From Girardinichthys multiradiatus (lineage: Eukaryota; Chordata; Actinopteri; Cyprinodontiformes; Goodeidae), in NCBI RefSeq assembly GCF_021462225.1, contig NC_061802.1, forward strand, positions 9,567,859 to 9,631,858: a stretch of 64,000 nt of DNA. Reading direction: 5' to 3'. Shown here piece after piece: positions 11,126 to 23,236 of the stretch. Positions within the stretch are counted from its first letter, which is position 1, and every line of letters begins with the position of its first letter. Under the pieces are notes generated by a model that was not told where the DNA came from, ran no database searches, and saw nothing but the letters and a program-made list of their open reading frames with translations. The translations under genes were made by a program, and so were the position numbers.

Positions 11126-13719
11126 GTGCATTTTGTTTTTTCAGAGCAACAGAGCTCTGCTTACAGGCTGGTCTTGCTGCTAAGCTAAGCTAAGCTAACC
11201 AGGCAGCTAGATTATGACTTCCCCACTAACCACTGCCTGATCTCGGCCCGGCTCTCTGGGATTTCCTACCACCTCTTATTTGTTGGTGGCGGCTGAAAGT
11301 GAATATAAAGCGTTTAGTAGGTATGTGGTGAATAACTGCAAGTACCAGAAAATAAAACGGAATATTTTTCTCCCAACATTTGGGACATTTTAAGTTATTG
11401 TGGGCATTAATTATAAACTGTTTTGGCACAGCTCTTTAAGACAAATATTTTAATGCAGTGGTGATGATTAGAGCTCTTAAAATTTTCCATTTACATGAAA
11501 AATACATATTTTTATTCACGTGAACCTAACTTAGTGGAGTATGAACTCTTTACTATTTTTTATTTTTTATAGCTTTATGCAAATGGCTCTGCAGAAGAGA
11601 CCACAGTTCCCAGTGACCCTGTCAACGTCTACTTCACTGTCTACGCATCTTCTACTTTATATACATTTTCTGTATTTATATGATATGAGTCTATTATTAA
11701 TCAGTTGACCAAATATGGAGTAATGCCATCTGCTGGAATGAAGGTTTAGTACCGTTTTCTTCACAACTTCCCCGTACGTCACTGAGCTGATTTAAATAAA
11801 CGGTATGGGGCCTCTCTCGGCAGTGGAAAAAGAAAGTACAGAATTCCCTGGGATTCCTATTAACCGGGTAAAACAAATCCTGCGGCTTTAAATCTTGGGG
11901 CTTTCTGTGGAAAAGGGGCTAAATACACTAACCAAGCCTGACTTTCAACATTATTGTTAAGGTTAGTTAGGACAGGAAAACCCAGCAAGAACAGTCAAAA
12001 TTTAACCTTTTTATTGGGTTAAATAAGGACAATATCTAGCCAACCTGAAATTACCCAGAAAAAAGATATCTGTTGACGTCCAGTGTTTAAAAAGAGTAGT
12101 CAACCATGGCTGTGGTCGCCTCAGGACAAAAAGAAGATCAAGTCGAAACGTCAACTGTAAAACTGCATTATAGATTTCCCACAGTATTCATTCCCTGTTG
12201 CACCAGTTTGAAAGGAAACACCGTTAAACTCTGACTATTCCCTGACCTCAAACGCCATCCAGATTCAGGGCCATGTTACACCCTGTGAAATCCCTGTTCT
12301 CCCCTCTAGCCTCGGATCACAGGATGGAAAAGATGAGCTCATCTCTCTGATACTTCGCCAGTCTGTTCTGTGGTCTTGCTAATGGTCTCCAGCATGTCAA
12401 CACCAGTCCAATATGCCCCTCTTACTCACACCAATTACCATTTCCACTCAGGGCCAGTGCCTAAATAAACACACACTAGACTTGCTTTACAATCAGCTTA
12501 TACCTATAAACAGAGGGGATGTTTAAATTAGGTTGCTCCCGTGAGTACTATACTTTGCTTCGACAGGCAGACTAACTTGACAGAATGGAGCCAAATGATC
12601 CCTCTGCAGAGTTTTAAAGGAGTTATCTTAAATACGCAATGTTACTTTTATATGTAATGCAAATTGAAAAGACAAATCATTAAAATTGTGATTTTGAGTT
12701 TTTTTTGGTGGTAATTCCCAAGAAGAGGATGGTTAAACAACACCCCTGCCTAAAATTGATGTGAAAACAGAAAAAGCTCATTCAGTCTAATACAAATGTT
12801 TGAGATAAAATAAAAAAGAAATAACTTCTACGCCTGGTTTCTGGCTCTCTAGAGCTTGTTCTGGACACCCACGAAAATGCTGCTAATATAGGTTATGTGC
12901 ATGAGTAGAAACTGGCACATTAAAAGCAGTCCACACAGGCCTCCCTATGACGCATTTAACAAGTCCTATTTTTCATACGGCTTCTTAAAATAGGAGTATC
13001 GTTTTAAAACTCTTGGGTTTAACAGCTCGTCAGAGCATACAGAGAAGAATAAACCTGCCTTCTGATCTGATAAAAGGTCATGAGACAGACTTGTGTCAGG
13101 ATGCTGGAATTTTAAGTACAAAAATGGCAAATGATCACAGCGGTGTTCCTCTACTCCCACCTCTACACATATCCTGAGTCACCTATAAACAAGAGTAAAA
13201 TCTGTGACATTGGAGGAATCTCCTTTTGCATTATAAGAAAAATTGATTTTATAATATGTTAATGAGTGGTAGAGATGAGGCAATTGTGTATTTAATCCTG
13301 TCTTTAAAAGCAGAATTTTATTCAATAAACAACGAGGAACGGCGGGCTCTGGTGCTGAAAGCTGCACCAAATAAGTTGCTGGAGCTGCTGCTGCTGTCAA
13401 GGGAGAGTTTAATTATTTTATTTATGTTTAAACGTAACCTCCTTTTGAGTTCTTTGTCTCTGTAAATTCATTCCACTTTTAGTTTTACTTTATAGTGATT
13501 TTAAATAATTGTCTTCTCCTCAAAAACTTCTAAAATACTTATCTTTATAAAATGTGAATTTTAGTTACTTTTACTACTTTTTTCCATCAAGACTAATACA
13601 ATAATTAATCTTATTTCCTCAGTCCCTTAAACAGGTTAAAACACTGTCACTGCTGTAAAATAAAAGAAAAACTATTTCTTAAACAGCATGGAAGTTTACC
13701 AGTCCACAACTATGAGCTC
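11126..13719. other. Intergenic sequence, one short GCTAA array
   Basis: Four GCTAA-type units lie at about 11178-11198. Nothing else was recognised; no frame is longer than 73 codons. Confidence 0.5.
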
Positions 13720-14890
13720 GGTCCAATCAGAAAAACATGCCAATAAATTAGAATAATATATAACTTTTTGAAAAAGGGGAACTAAAATATGGATTAATTA
13801 CAGAAAGAGTGGGATATTTCAAGTTTACGTTTCTGTCAATTGTGATGTTTATGGCTTATAGCTAATGCAAAGAAGTTTCCCTTTACAATTAGAATATTAA
13901 ATAAGTAAAAAAATATTTTTAGTGTAGAAATGTTATGCCGTGACCATGTTACGGTATAGACAATCATGTGGAAATTTACAGATTTGAGGGTTGTTCAGTA
14001 GACAGTCCCTCATACCTTCCACTAGAAGGGCTAGCCATCAAAACACAGCACTAAAGATGCTGGATGTTAACACAGTAGCTACTCTGTTCAAGCATCTTAA
14101 TGTAAAGTTGAGTGGAAGAAAAAAAGTGTAACATAAAGAAGGTTCACAACCAACAGGAATAAATGCGGTCTTGAAAGGATTGTGATCCAGAGTCAATTTA
14201 AGAGTTTGTTCCAGAGCCCATTGTAGAAGTTGTAGACTGTGGCTGGAATGAGTACTTAAGGAGTCGCCCCACTTACGTATTCAGGACATTCTACAATTGT
14301 GGTATTTACTTGTGTTAAGTCCCTCCTGAACCAGAGACAACATCAGAAATGCCCTACGTTTGCTAAAGGTGCATAGTGGTCTCAGAGTAAGAGGGAGGAA
14401 TGGAGAGGCAGAGGACCAAAGTTGCTTGAGTTTCAGTGTGAAGAGCCATATGGTGGCATTCTGCTGGGGTTGGTCTTCTGTAATTTCTCAAGTCCAACCA
14501 CAGTGCAGATGTCTACCAGGCCATTTTAGAGAACACTGCCAAAAGAACCAATACCTGCTTTTATGAACATGGTATAAGTGTGCTAATACCATGTCCAGCA
14601 AATGCACCTGACCAAAACCTAAGAGGACCTATGGATTATTGTCAAGACGAGGATGAGAGACACTGTATCTGACAAGGCAGATTAGCTGAAGGCGGGTATT
14701 AAAACAACCTGGGCCTCAGTATCATCTCAGCAGTCCTACAGGCTGACTGGCTCCATGCCAGATGGAACACCTAAGTATTGACTGCATATGTTACAAGGTA
14801 CATGGATATACCTTTTATTTGACCAATATCCCTGCATATTTATTGGACTTATTTAGAATTCAAAGACAATGAATTTGAATCAGTCATGAG
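13720..14890 (+). mobile_element. Tc1 fossil
   Basis: The left part resembles a Tc1 terminal repeat (GGGATATTTCAAGTTTACGT, then ATGGCTTATAGCTAATGCA). On the plus strand a decayed transposase ends TWASVSSQQSYRLTGSMPDG, aligning with SWASIRPQQCHRLIASMPRR of the intact 27-kb protein. No long frame survives. Boundaries are approximate. Confidence 0.72.
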
Positions 14891-17800
14891 CTAGGTTAAT
14901 CAATATTAGCTGAAATCAACTCTTTAATTATATCTCATGAATCTATATAACAGAAGTTTAAATGTACTGAGATGCACCTGCAGGAACATGTTTCGCGCTG
15001 TCTCACTCATCGTTGAATGTTTTCACAGGAACTCCCAGGTGTCAAATAATAAAACAGAAAGCCTCAAATCACCCACACTCATACAGCTCACCCAAATCCC
15101 TCGCCAACACTTCCGGTGAATTTTTATTCTTAAAAAAAATAACAATTCATGTTGCACATACGCACAAATACTAGATAATTCATTAAATCCATTTCCGCAG
15201 AGTTTATAACATTCATTTCAAAAATATTTCACTCAGATGGGACTGAGGGATTATTTTTAGCAAGCTCCTGTTTCACAGCTAACTAAATTTGGATCTGGCG
15301 CATCACAGTGCAGAGAGAATATATTGAACAAACACCTAAAATAGCTTCAGATCACTGACACTCTGGAAATCCTCTCTGCATTTATAGGAGAGGATAAGGC
15401 TTTGCCAGTGGTCATGTAGTTATGTGTAGAGTATTCACCCCATGTCCAATGCCTAGAAACTCTACTCTGAAAAAGTTGCTTTTGTGGGTTTTCTCAGCTC
15501 CACACAGGAAACGGGGATCAGACTTGTTCCCAGGCTGAATTCCCCAACAAAGTAAACCAAAAACTGAAACCTCATTCTCATTTCATCATGCTATTCCTTC
15601 CTGCTCCCACTGTTTTCCCAACACGAAGTTCATGAAAAGGTTACAGATAACCTTTTTTTGAACCCACTTCTCTTCAACACGAATGTTCCGATGACCTCTT
15701 GGAATTTATAGTAACATGCCACATGATACCCTCGGACTGTGCTACATTCAATATCGACAACGAGGATTTATACTATGATATCTTTCACATTTCTTTTGCT
15801 CTTCAAGTACTTTCTTCATGTGAATGTGAAAAAGACTCTCTTAATTCCGTTTTAACAAATATTTATCTGAGTTGGGGCCTTAGGTGTACCTCCATGTGAG
15901 CGATCACATGTACCAACACCTGTTCTGTTCAAGGTATAAAAAAAACAAAAACTGCAGACAATTTGCACATTCACTGAACCCAAATAAAATCAACTTCTGA
16001 TGGGGTACACGATGGCCTCTGGTAGTTTGATTCAAATCTCCTCAGGCTTACACAGCTCAAATTATTCATAGGATTATTAATGCACAAACAAACGATCAAT
16101 ACTGTCCAGCCAAGCTGAGTTTTAACGTGCATGGAGCTTGTGGAAATAAACGTGAACAAACCAACTATTGTGTACACTGTTGGCAAAAGCATAACTGCTC
16201 ATGTAAAGCAGGAACTCAACACGTGCTTGACTAGAAACTTTGCAGATTAAACTTAAACTAGTGAAAATACAAGTTAATGTCAAGAATCCTCTCTGCTGGA
16301 TAATGTATAACATGAACTTAACAAAGCCGGCTTGACTGTCAAAATTAAAAAAATATATTTCTATGATACCCACATACACCAATCCATGGCACCAATGAGT
16401 CTTTTCATGTAAACATCTATGAAAAGTGAATTTTTGTCAAGTACTGCTTAACATGGAGCTTCATTACACATTATTTTATGAAGTAAACACTAACACTATG
16501 GTGCTATGCAAGCTGACAATGAAGTACATTGCCATAAGTACTTTTTTTGACAGATTGTTAGAAATAAAGGATGCAACAGGACGATGCTTTGATGAGGATT
16601 CTTTACTAACAAGGTGATTCATGTTTAACTTAATGGTAGGACATCTGAAGTAGATTTGGAAAGACCAACTTTTTTCCAGTCTCACTGAGTCACATAAATG
16701 TGAAAGACATAAATCTGTGTTACCAGAAAAAAATTCCTCTTTTCTAATTTGTTTCTGGGAAGCAGGATATTTTACTGAAGGTTTGAGAATTTTACCTAAG
16801 TCTTAAAATACACAGTTCAACCCCGGTGTGGGAAGTGCACAGTTTACCATAATAGCAAGCAAAATGCTGGAATTAGATTCAGTTTCCATTTCTACAACTG
16901 CTCTCGCGCCATAAGTGCAACAATCAAACACAAAATAATTGTCAAGAAATATTTAGATATGTGACACGTTTAAATAAATTGTAATAAATACATTGAATAA
17001 AAATGTACCAAGTATCTTTAAAAAAGTGTCAATAATTCATCATTGATAAAAAGCTTAATTCATTGTATTTATTTACCTATTTCATACTGGCAATGTTACG
17101 GTCCATCTTGAAATATGTTAAAGCGTCACTATGACCCGAAGGTCTGACTGACTGACATAAAGAATAGTTTATCCCCAGGCAAAATCATCTTGCCCATAAC
17201 AGTATTCACCCTGCTTACTAATTTTAAAGAGGCACGTCTGTGGTGTAACACAGGACAATAAAATAGTTAAAATAAACTAATCTCTGAAATAATCATATAT
17301 GATTTTAAGAAACAATTATTGGAAATTGAAATATTATTTTCTCCTGTTATTTAATAAAGTATTTTATAAATTAAGTATTTAATAAATTATCAAACCATCT
17401 ACATAATTCTAGAAAAAAGTTTTCCAATGTATGTATTTAAAAAAATTATTTAAATCCTAACATATACAAAATGTTTTTCTAAAAGTTTTTAATAATAAGC
17501 CAAATTTAGGAATGCTAACTAACAAAATACAATGCCCACTTTGTCTTTTCCTTTGCAACATATTACTGTATACTACACTGGTTGGATAAATTGTGTCTGC
17601 AGAAATAGAAATAGGGAATTGAATAAATGTAGCATAAGTTACAATCCAATTATTTACCAATTTGCTGCTATGATGAGCATTTAAAGTGTGACAAACTGCT
17701 TCTTCTTCCCTGGGATTTTTCAAAGGTTAGTTCTTGTTTTCAACCACAAAACCAAAATAAAAATTAACTGATTTGATATGCTCACTTGAAAGCTTAGTTA

Positions 17801-18631
17801 GCATACGTCTTGTACAGAAACAAATTGTTTTGTTATAAAACTCTTATGAAAAATATCAAGTCAAGTCGGAGCTACAGTAATCATTTTCATCATGAAAAGT
17901 TGTCATAAATCAAATTCAAGCTAGTGTACTGATATATTTATATATACATATATATATAATATTAGCTTACCTTAAAAGTGTTTAGCTTCTATGGCAGCAT
18001 GCTAACTCATCAAAGATGTTTACATTTGAACCAGAGTAGAATGCCAAAAACTGCTATTATTTTTGTTTTATTTTAATTTATTTGGTACTTAAAGATGTTT
18101 GGGAAACATTCCTGGACTTTACCTTTTACCTAAACTTTGTTTAATGTTTACTGTTTTTTCCCAGACGTTTGTAAGTCAATCAGTTCTCCCCGGAAGTGCA
18201 TCTTTCTATTTCTCATTATGAAGACGACCCAGCGAGGGTACAGTGTCTGCTTTCTCTGTGAAAATAAATAAAGCATAGAGTTTAATTTTGAAATATATAT
18301 TTATTTATTTATTTCTAATTTACCAATGTTTGTAAGTGAGATTTAAGGTGGAAGGTTTCTATTTTTACATTTCCTTTAAAAAAAAAAATATTTACATTAA
18401 AATGACGTTCTAGGGCACCTCTTTAGCCTGTTTTTTTTTTTTTTTTTACTTTAAAATAACCAAATGTTTTAATATTTGTACTTTTTATAAACTGTTTTGC
18501 AGTGCAAATGCAAATATATAAATAACAAATTAGATAAATAAACAGGGAAATTTCAACTTATTAAGAAAAGAAACAAAAAAATGGACCATATGAAAAGGAA
18601 GAAATATGAAAAACACCAGAAAGCAAAATAG

Positions 18632-18632
<1 letters not shown>
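14891..18632. other. AT-rich intergenic sequence
   Basis: No exon or named repeat was seen. Contains short AT microsatellites near 17935-17960. Confidence 0.5.

Positions 18633-18666
<34 letters not shown>
18633..18666. repeat. Poly(C) run of 34
   Basis: An uninterrupted run of 34 C, with a T17 run at 18431-18447 shortly before. Such runs are prone to sequencing and assembly length errors. Confidence 0.95.
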
Positions 18667-18667
<1 letters not shown>

Positions 18668-19183
18668 CTTGACAAGAGTCAGTTGAGTTTTTTTGAGGAA
18701 CCGATCCAGCTATACGAAGAAACTTGTGCCATCAGAAACTGAATTTGAATTGCTCAGACTGAATCTGTATATGTGTAATTTGAAATTAAATGCATTGCTT
18801 TGAAAATGAATTTCACCAAACTGAAACTGAATTTACTGGTTTGAAACTGAATTATTTTGCTTTGAAAATGTATGTTATTGTAATAAAAATTCTGTTTGAC
18901 AACTTTCACTTTTGTGTATGAAATTCAATTTCAGTTCCAAAATTTAGTTTTCTGCGTCACACATCCGGGTCCTTGAGAATAGCTACATATTAATCAAACA
19001 CAGATTTACGTTTTAGACTTTCTTTATGGCATTTTGAGCTGGAGTAGAGCAGCATCCATGAGCTTGGCGGATGTCAGTCACCAAGTTAAATGACTATCTG
19101 TAAGAAGCGTCATGTACAATATGCCATGCCACTGGTGCTACGTCGGTCTGCGTTTCCCTAGCCTTTACCTCAGCGTAACGTCT

Positions 19184-19196
19184 GTTGCCTAGCAAC
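19184..19196. promoter_or_regulatory. Perfect RFX X-box (GTTGCCTAGCAAC)
   Basis: The 13-bp palindrome fits the X-box consensus GTNRCC(N)RGYAAC with one spacer base. It sits in a CpG-richer patch (about 19130-19260), 39 bp upstream of ATGGAGCCTGAAG (19235) in a good Kozak context (CAAATGG) followed by a GT. Such X-boxes mark ciliary gene promoters. I find no further exon, so promoter function is a guess. Confidence 0.45.
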
Positions 19197-20345
19197 TGTG
19201 TTGGCGTGAAGCGCAGAGCTGTTAGCCGAACAAATGGAGCCTGAAGGTTAATACCGCAGTCTCCACTGTAAATTACTGCATGTTTTTATTTACTCCTTTT
19301 ACATATTACTGATGGTTTATAATTCTATTTTGTTTAAAACGTTCTTGTTTTATGATCTTGTTCATTATTCAGCTATTTAAAATGTTCAAAATAATGTTTG
19401 TGTTCACAGATATAAAACTTTGTAACACTTTATCATAAATTGATAAATAACATTTGTTTAATTTATTTTGAAAGCGTTTATTTTTAGAACAACTTAAATA
19501 CTAACATATTAACTTTAGGAACAAAGTTTAAATCAGTTTATTTGTACAGCTTAATAATAACATTAATAATAATAAATCAACCAAACATTAACATTAAACA
19601 TCATCTGACTGAATTATATCTGTGTTTTAACTTCCACCCATTGGGGAAACCCAATGGGAGTTTGAAAACATTGTGCTGGCAGTCAGCTGTTTTATCAAGG
19701 TTTAGCGGACAGCTGGCGAGACGAGCCGGCTGCTAGGTCAGAAAATCTCTGCAATTAAGCGATATCTTGATGAACCGATCAGATATTTCAGGTTTACATA
19801 ACTACATTCTTGTTTACAAACATTGTAAAAGTTTATTTTGTTTCACAGAAGCTTTTTTCTCTCCTCCGGCCTTTGCTACTTCCGTTTGAACAGTTTATTT
19901 CGACCAGCAATGAATCATGGGATAGGGTGGGCCATGAAGGATACACGGACCCCTCCTTCAAATCCGGGGAAAAGAAGAACGCATTGGTCTGCCGCATTTG
20001 GACGAACCTTCGAAGTTGGATAGCCTTCGTTGCTTCACCATAATTGTCCTACAAATGCGACATTCAAAGGATGCAGCGCCTGAATTTGGACACAGTAATA
20101 GAGAATGACATCCATGAATCGGTGACATTGTGTTTGATTAATCTGTGGCTTCAAGGATCTGGATGCGTGACACAAAAAACTGAATTTTGGAACTGAAATC
20201 GAATTATGGAACTGAAAATGAAAGTAATCATGCTGAATTTTCACTACAAACCAAAGCAATTCTCAAAGCAATCAAATTCAGTTTCAAACTATTAAATTCA
20301 GTTTCAGTTTAGTGAAATTCACTTTCAAACCAATGTGTTTACCAT

Positions 20346-20470
20346 GCAATGGACTGGGGACCTGTCCAGGGTGTACCCCGCCTCCCGTCCATAGACTGCT
20401 GGAGATAGACACCAGCTTCCCCGCGACCCACTATAGAAGAGGTGGTACCGAACATGATTGACTGACTGCA
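20346..20470 (+). mobile_element. SINE 3' fragment inside the inverted-repeat element
   Basis: GATGGACTGG-type sequence (here CAATGGACTGGGGACCTGTC), CAGGGTGTACCCCGCCTC, CATAGACTGCTGGAGATAG and the (TGAC) tail match 47900-48015. It interrupts the right arm of the 18.7-20.5 kb element: the left arm has uninterrupted sequence at the matching point. Confidence 0.8.
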
Positions 20471-20559
20471 TTTAATTTCAAACTACACAAACACAGATTC
20501 AGTCTGAGCAATTCAAATTCTGTTTCTGATGGCACAAGTATTTTTGCATATCTAGAAGC

Positions 20560-21260
20560 CTCTTGGGATGTGTCATGAAGTGGGGTTTATGTGTTTTTGT
20601 CTGTCTGTCATGAGGAGAGCCACTGATGAGCAGTGAGTGGCTTAATGCCACACATCTTGGAGCAATCCAGACTGAGGTGCTTATAAGGAGCTGCAGGACA
20701 TGCATTCATCGCCTGATGATCCCATGAGTGGTAACCTCAAGCCTCCGGCCATCTTTGTTTCAGAAGATTTAAGAAACCTGTCTAGTGACCTGTTAAGCTC
20801 TGTTCAGCCTGTCTAAAGGTTATCTCTGCTGCAACCTTCAGGTCCTGTAAGCTGTCTACATTCTGGAATCCATCTCCATCCCTTGAAGACCATAACCCAC
20901 CAGACAAACCAAGCCCTGGCAGTTCACTCTGCAATTCTCACCAGTGCCAGACGCCCTGCTTGCTCCCCACGAACTCCCTTTCTCAGACAAGTTATGCCCG
21001 CCAGCCCGCTCGCTCTCGAACGATGCCCACGGACTTGCCGACTTGGACTCCCGGTGCAAACCTTCCCGGAATAAGCCCCCGCATCGATGACCGTTCCCTA
21101 CCTGGCTTCCTCTCTGACCAGCACCAGTTCCAGGTTCCAGCCCCAACCATTATCAGTTTCTGACTCGCCGCAGTGTATTAAATAAACAAGTTACAAACTA
21201 CTCTGGTTTTCTGATCGTGGTTCTGCATGTGGGTCAAAAAGTTACCTCCCAATATGTCAG
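20560..21260 (+). mobile_element. LTR-like repeat next to the inverted-repeat element
   Basis: It contains GTGTCATGAAG near the start, ATTAAATAAACAAG near 21180, and CTGCATGTGGGTCAAA near the end. The last two features are shared with the solo LTR at 23884-24584 (AATAAACC, GCATGTGGGTCAAA). Exact ends and a target duplication could not be fixed. Confidence 0.5.
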
Positions 21261-21334
21261 GATGATGAAGGTTTTGAGGGGAATGTTCCTGTGGGTGGAG
21301 ACCCTGGGGCACACCCAGAGCTTGCTGAATAGAA

Positions 21335-21960
21335 TAGACAGTGCTATGAAAAGCATTTGTTCTCTTACAGATTTTTTTGTCACACTTAAATGTTTTAGAT
21401 CATCAAATCACAGTATCAGACAAGGACAACCTGACTGGATGCCAATTGAAGAGCAGGTTATCAAATCCACCCTGGCCCTATGTGAAGAAGTAATTGGCTC
21501 CTAAATCTAATGACTGCTTGTGCCAACCATGGAGGCAACAACTGTTGTCAAGCATTTTAATAATTTAGAGTAAGTCTTTTTAATTGCTGTGGAAAACGTT
21601 TGGCCACGCTTTAAGTTGTTTAGGTTCTGACGCATTAAAGCAGCCACAGACCATCACACCGCCATCACCATGAATTACTTATTAGTTTTGAACAAGATAT
21701 AATTGGATGCACACCTTCACTTTCATCCTGTCAATCCACCAAATATTTTTCCAAACATCTTACCAGTTATCAATATTGATAATGTGAAACTGTTCTGTGT
21801 CCTTTTTGGTGTGCTGTGATTTTTGCCTTGGATCTGTTCCCTGGATGCCTTTTTCCACAGTCTCTTCATATTGTGGAATGAAACCTAACCCTAAATAATG
21901 TAAGTCAGATCTGGAGTGTATTAGGTAATGAAATAACATTCTAAATCAACCACTCCAGGT
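21335..21960. mobile_element. DNA-transposon fossil
   Basis: AGTGCTATGAAAAGCATTTG, then TTTGTCACACTTAAATGTTT and TAGATCATCAAA are words I know from a common teleost DNA-transposon terminal region. The remainder is decayed. The boundary is approximate. Confidence 0.45.
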
Positions 21961-23236
21961 AACATTTTCCACTGTTCTATGGTTTATTGTCTTTCACTGG
22001 GTTGCAAAGCCTTAGAAATGTCAGTCACCCTTTCCTTTAGATATCAATGACTATTTTTTATTAGTCATGAACATTCCTTAACTTACTCGTAGCTGAAAAC
22101 ATTGGTAAGGGCTACAAAATTATCTGCTTGAGTTATATGTAGTCCAAACATTGTTAGAAACGAATGAAATGTCAGTAATTTTATCGTCACAAAAATAAAA
22201 AAACAGATGTAAAGAAACCATTGCCTGCAGAAAGGAAAAACAAAAAAACAATAATCTCGGTTCAAAAGCTACCTAAATTGAATGCAATAAACACCCTGTG
22301 GGTTACCTGCCTGTTGCTGTTAATTATTAAATAGAATTAGTAAATTCCTGCAGAAGAAAATCTGTCCTGCAGCCATATTTCAGCTGCTAATTTTGCTGTT
22401 TCATACATCTCATACGTCCGCTCTCACTGACTCTCACAATAAATATTGAAAGCCTTCCTGACAAGTAATTTCCTCTGGCAAATCACAATATTTTGACACC
22501 CCACCCAAAAAGGTTACATAATAAGGACGTTTTTCCTTGCTTACGTGTTTGGATTTTAGAAATCCCAGGCTAACACCAGGTTGGCTTTATGTGCAATCTG
22601 ATCCATGTGTTCCAGCCCTTTTTTTTCTGGCTTCTTAGAAGGACTTTATATTGTAGGAACAGTATGGCCAAAATTCTGGTGGTTTTGAAACTATGACTTT
22701 TTACTTTTGCTGTAACAGTAAGGAGCCCATGTCTATTTGTAGGTATTGACGAACTTTGAAAGGGACAGTATGACGTTTTTGTCCAGGTCACCACAGCCTA
22801 TGGCTGTTTAAGACTCAAAAAAAAGTTGTCAGTTGCACCCCAAATGAGTTTTCTGTTGTTTGTTGTCCAGTTCATCTGGACTGGTATCTTCCTGTATCTT
22901 CCACTGTGTGAGCACTGGAAGAAAATATGTCTGCACACTGTAGTTGGCTTATGATACTCAAGTTATGATTCTTAGAATCTGAACCACATTTGATAATCTC
23001 CAGAAAGGTGTTCATTGTGGGTGCAAATTGTTATTAGAGGGGATGGGGGGTATGAAAGGGGGCTAACCCAAGTCAGCATTTGTGCAAAAACTGCCACTGG
23101 ATTAATAGTGTTAGAAAAAAAGTTAAACATAACAGCCAATCAAACTTAAACTTTTTTTTGTGCAGGTGTGACTACCTCCAAAAGTACAGAAAAGATGTTA
23201 ACAGGTCTTATAATATTACCCAAATCTGGCAGCTGT
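21961..23236. other. Intergenic sequence, no feature seen
   Basis: No exon or repeat was recognised between the DNA-transposon fossil and the L2 tail. Confidence 0.5.

Larger units (their letters stand above)
18722..20539. mobile_element. Long inverted-repeat (foldback-like) element
   Basis: The left arm (18722-19001) and right arm (20130-20539) are inverted copies. Matching words include ACTTGTGCCATCAGAAAC, TTTGAATTGCTCAGACTGAA, TTTCACTAAACTGAAACTGA-type repeats, GTCACRCATCC and TTAATCAAACAC. The right arm is longer because of a SINE fragment at 20346-20470. The core (about 19002-20129) is non-coding as far as I can see and partly CpG-richer. The arms are made of irregular CTGAATTT / CTGAAACT words. 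Superfamily unknown. Confidence 0.78.

Noticed and set aside
18633..18666. Poly(C) run as a functional G-quadruplex on the minus strand
   Set aside because: A pure homopolymer of this length is more likely a sequencing or slippage product. No flanking regulatory context is seen.
19810..20043. Frames in the core of the inverted-repeat element (PSFKSGEKKN...)
   Set aside because: Overlapping short frames with no motif. I could not tie them to a transposase or host protein.
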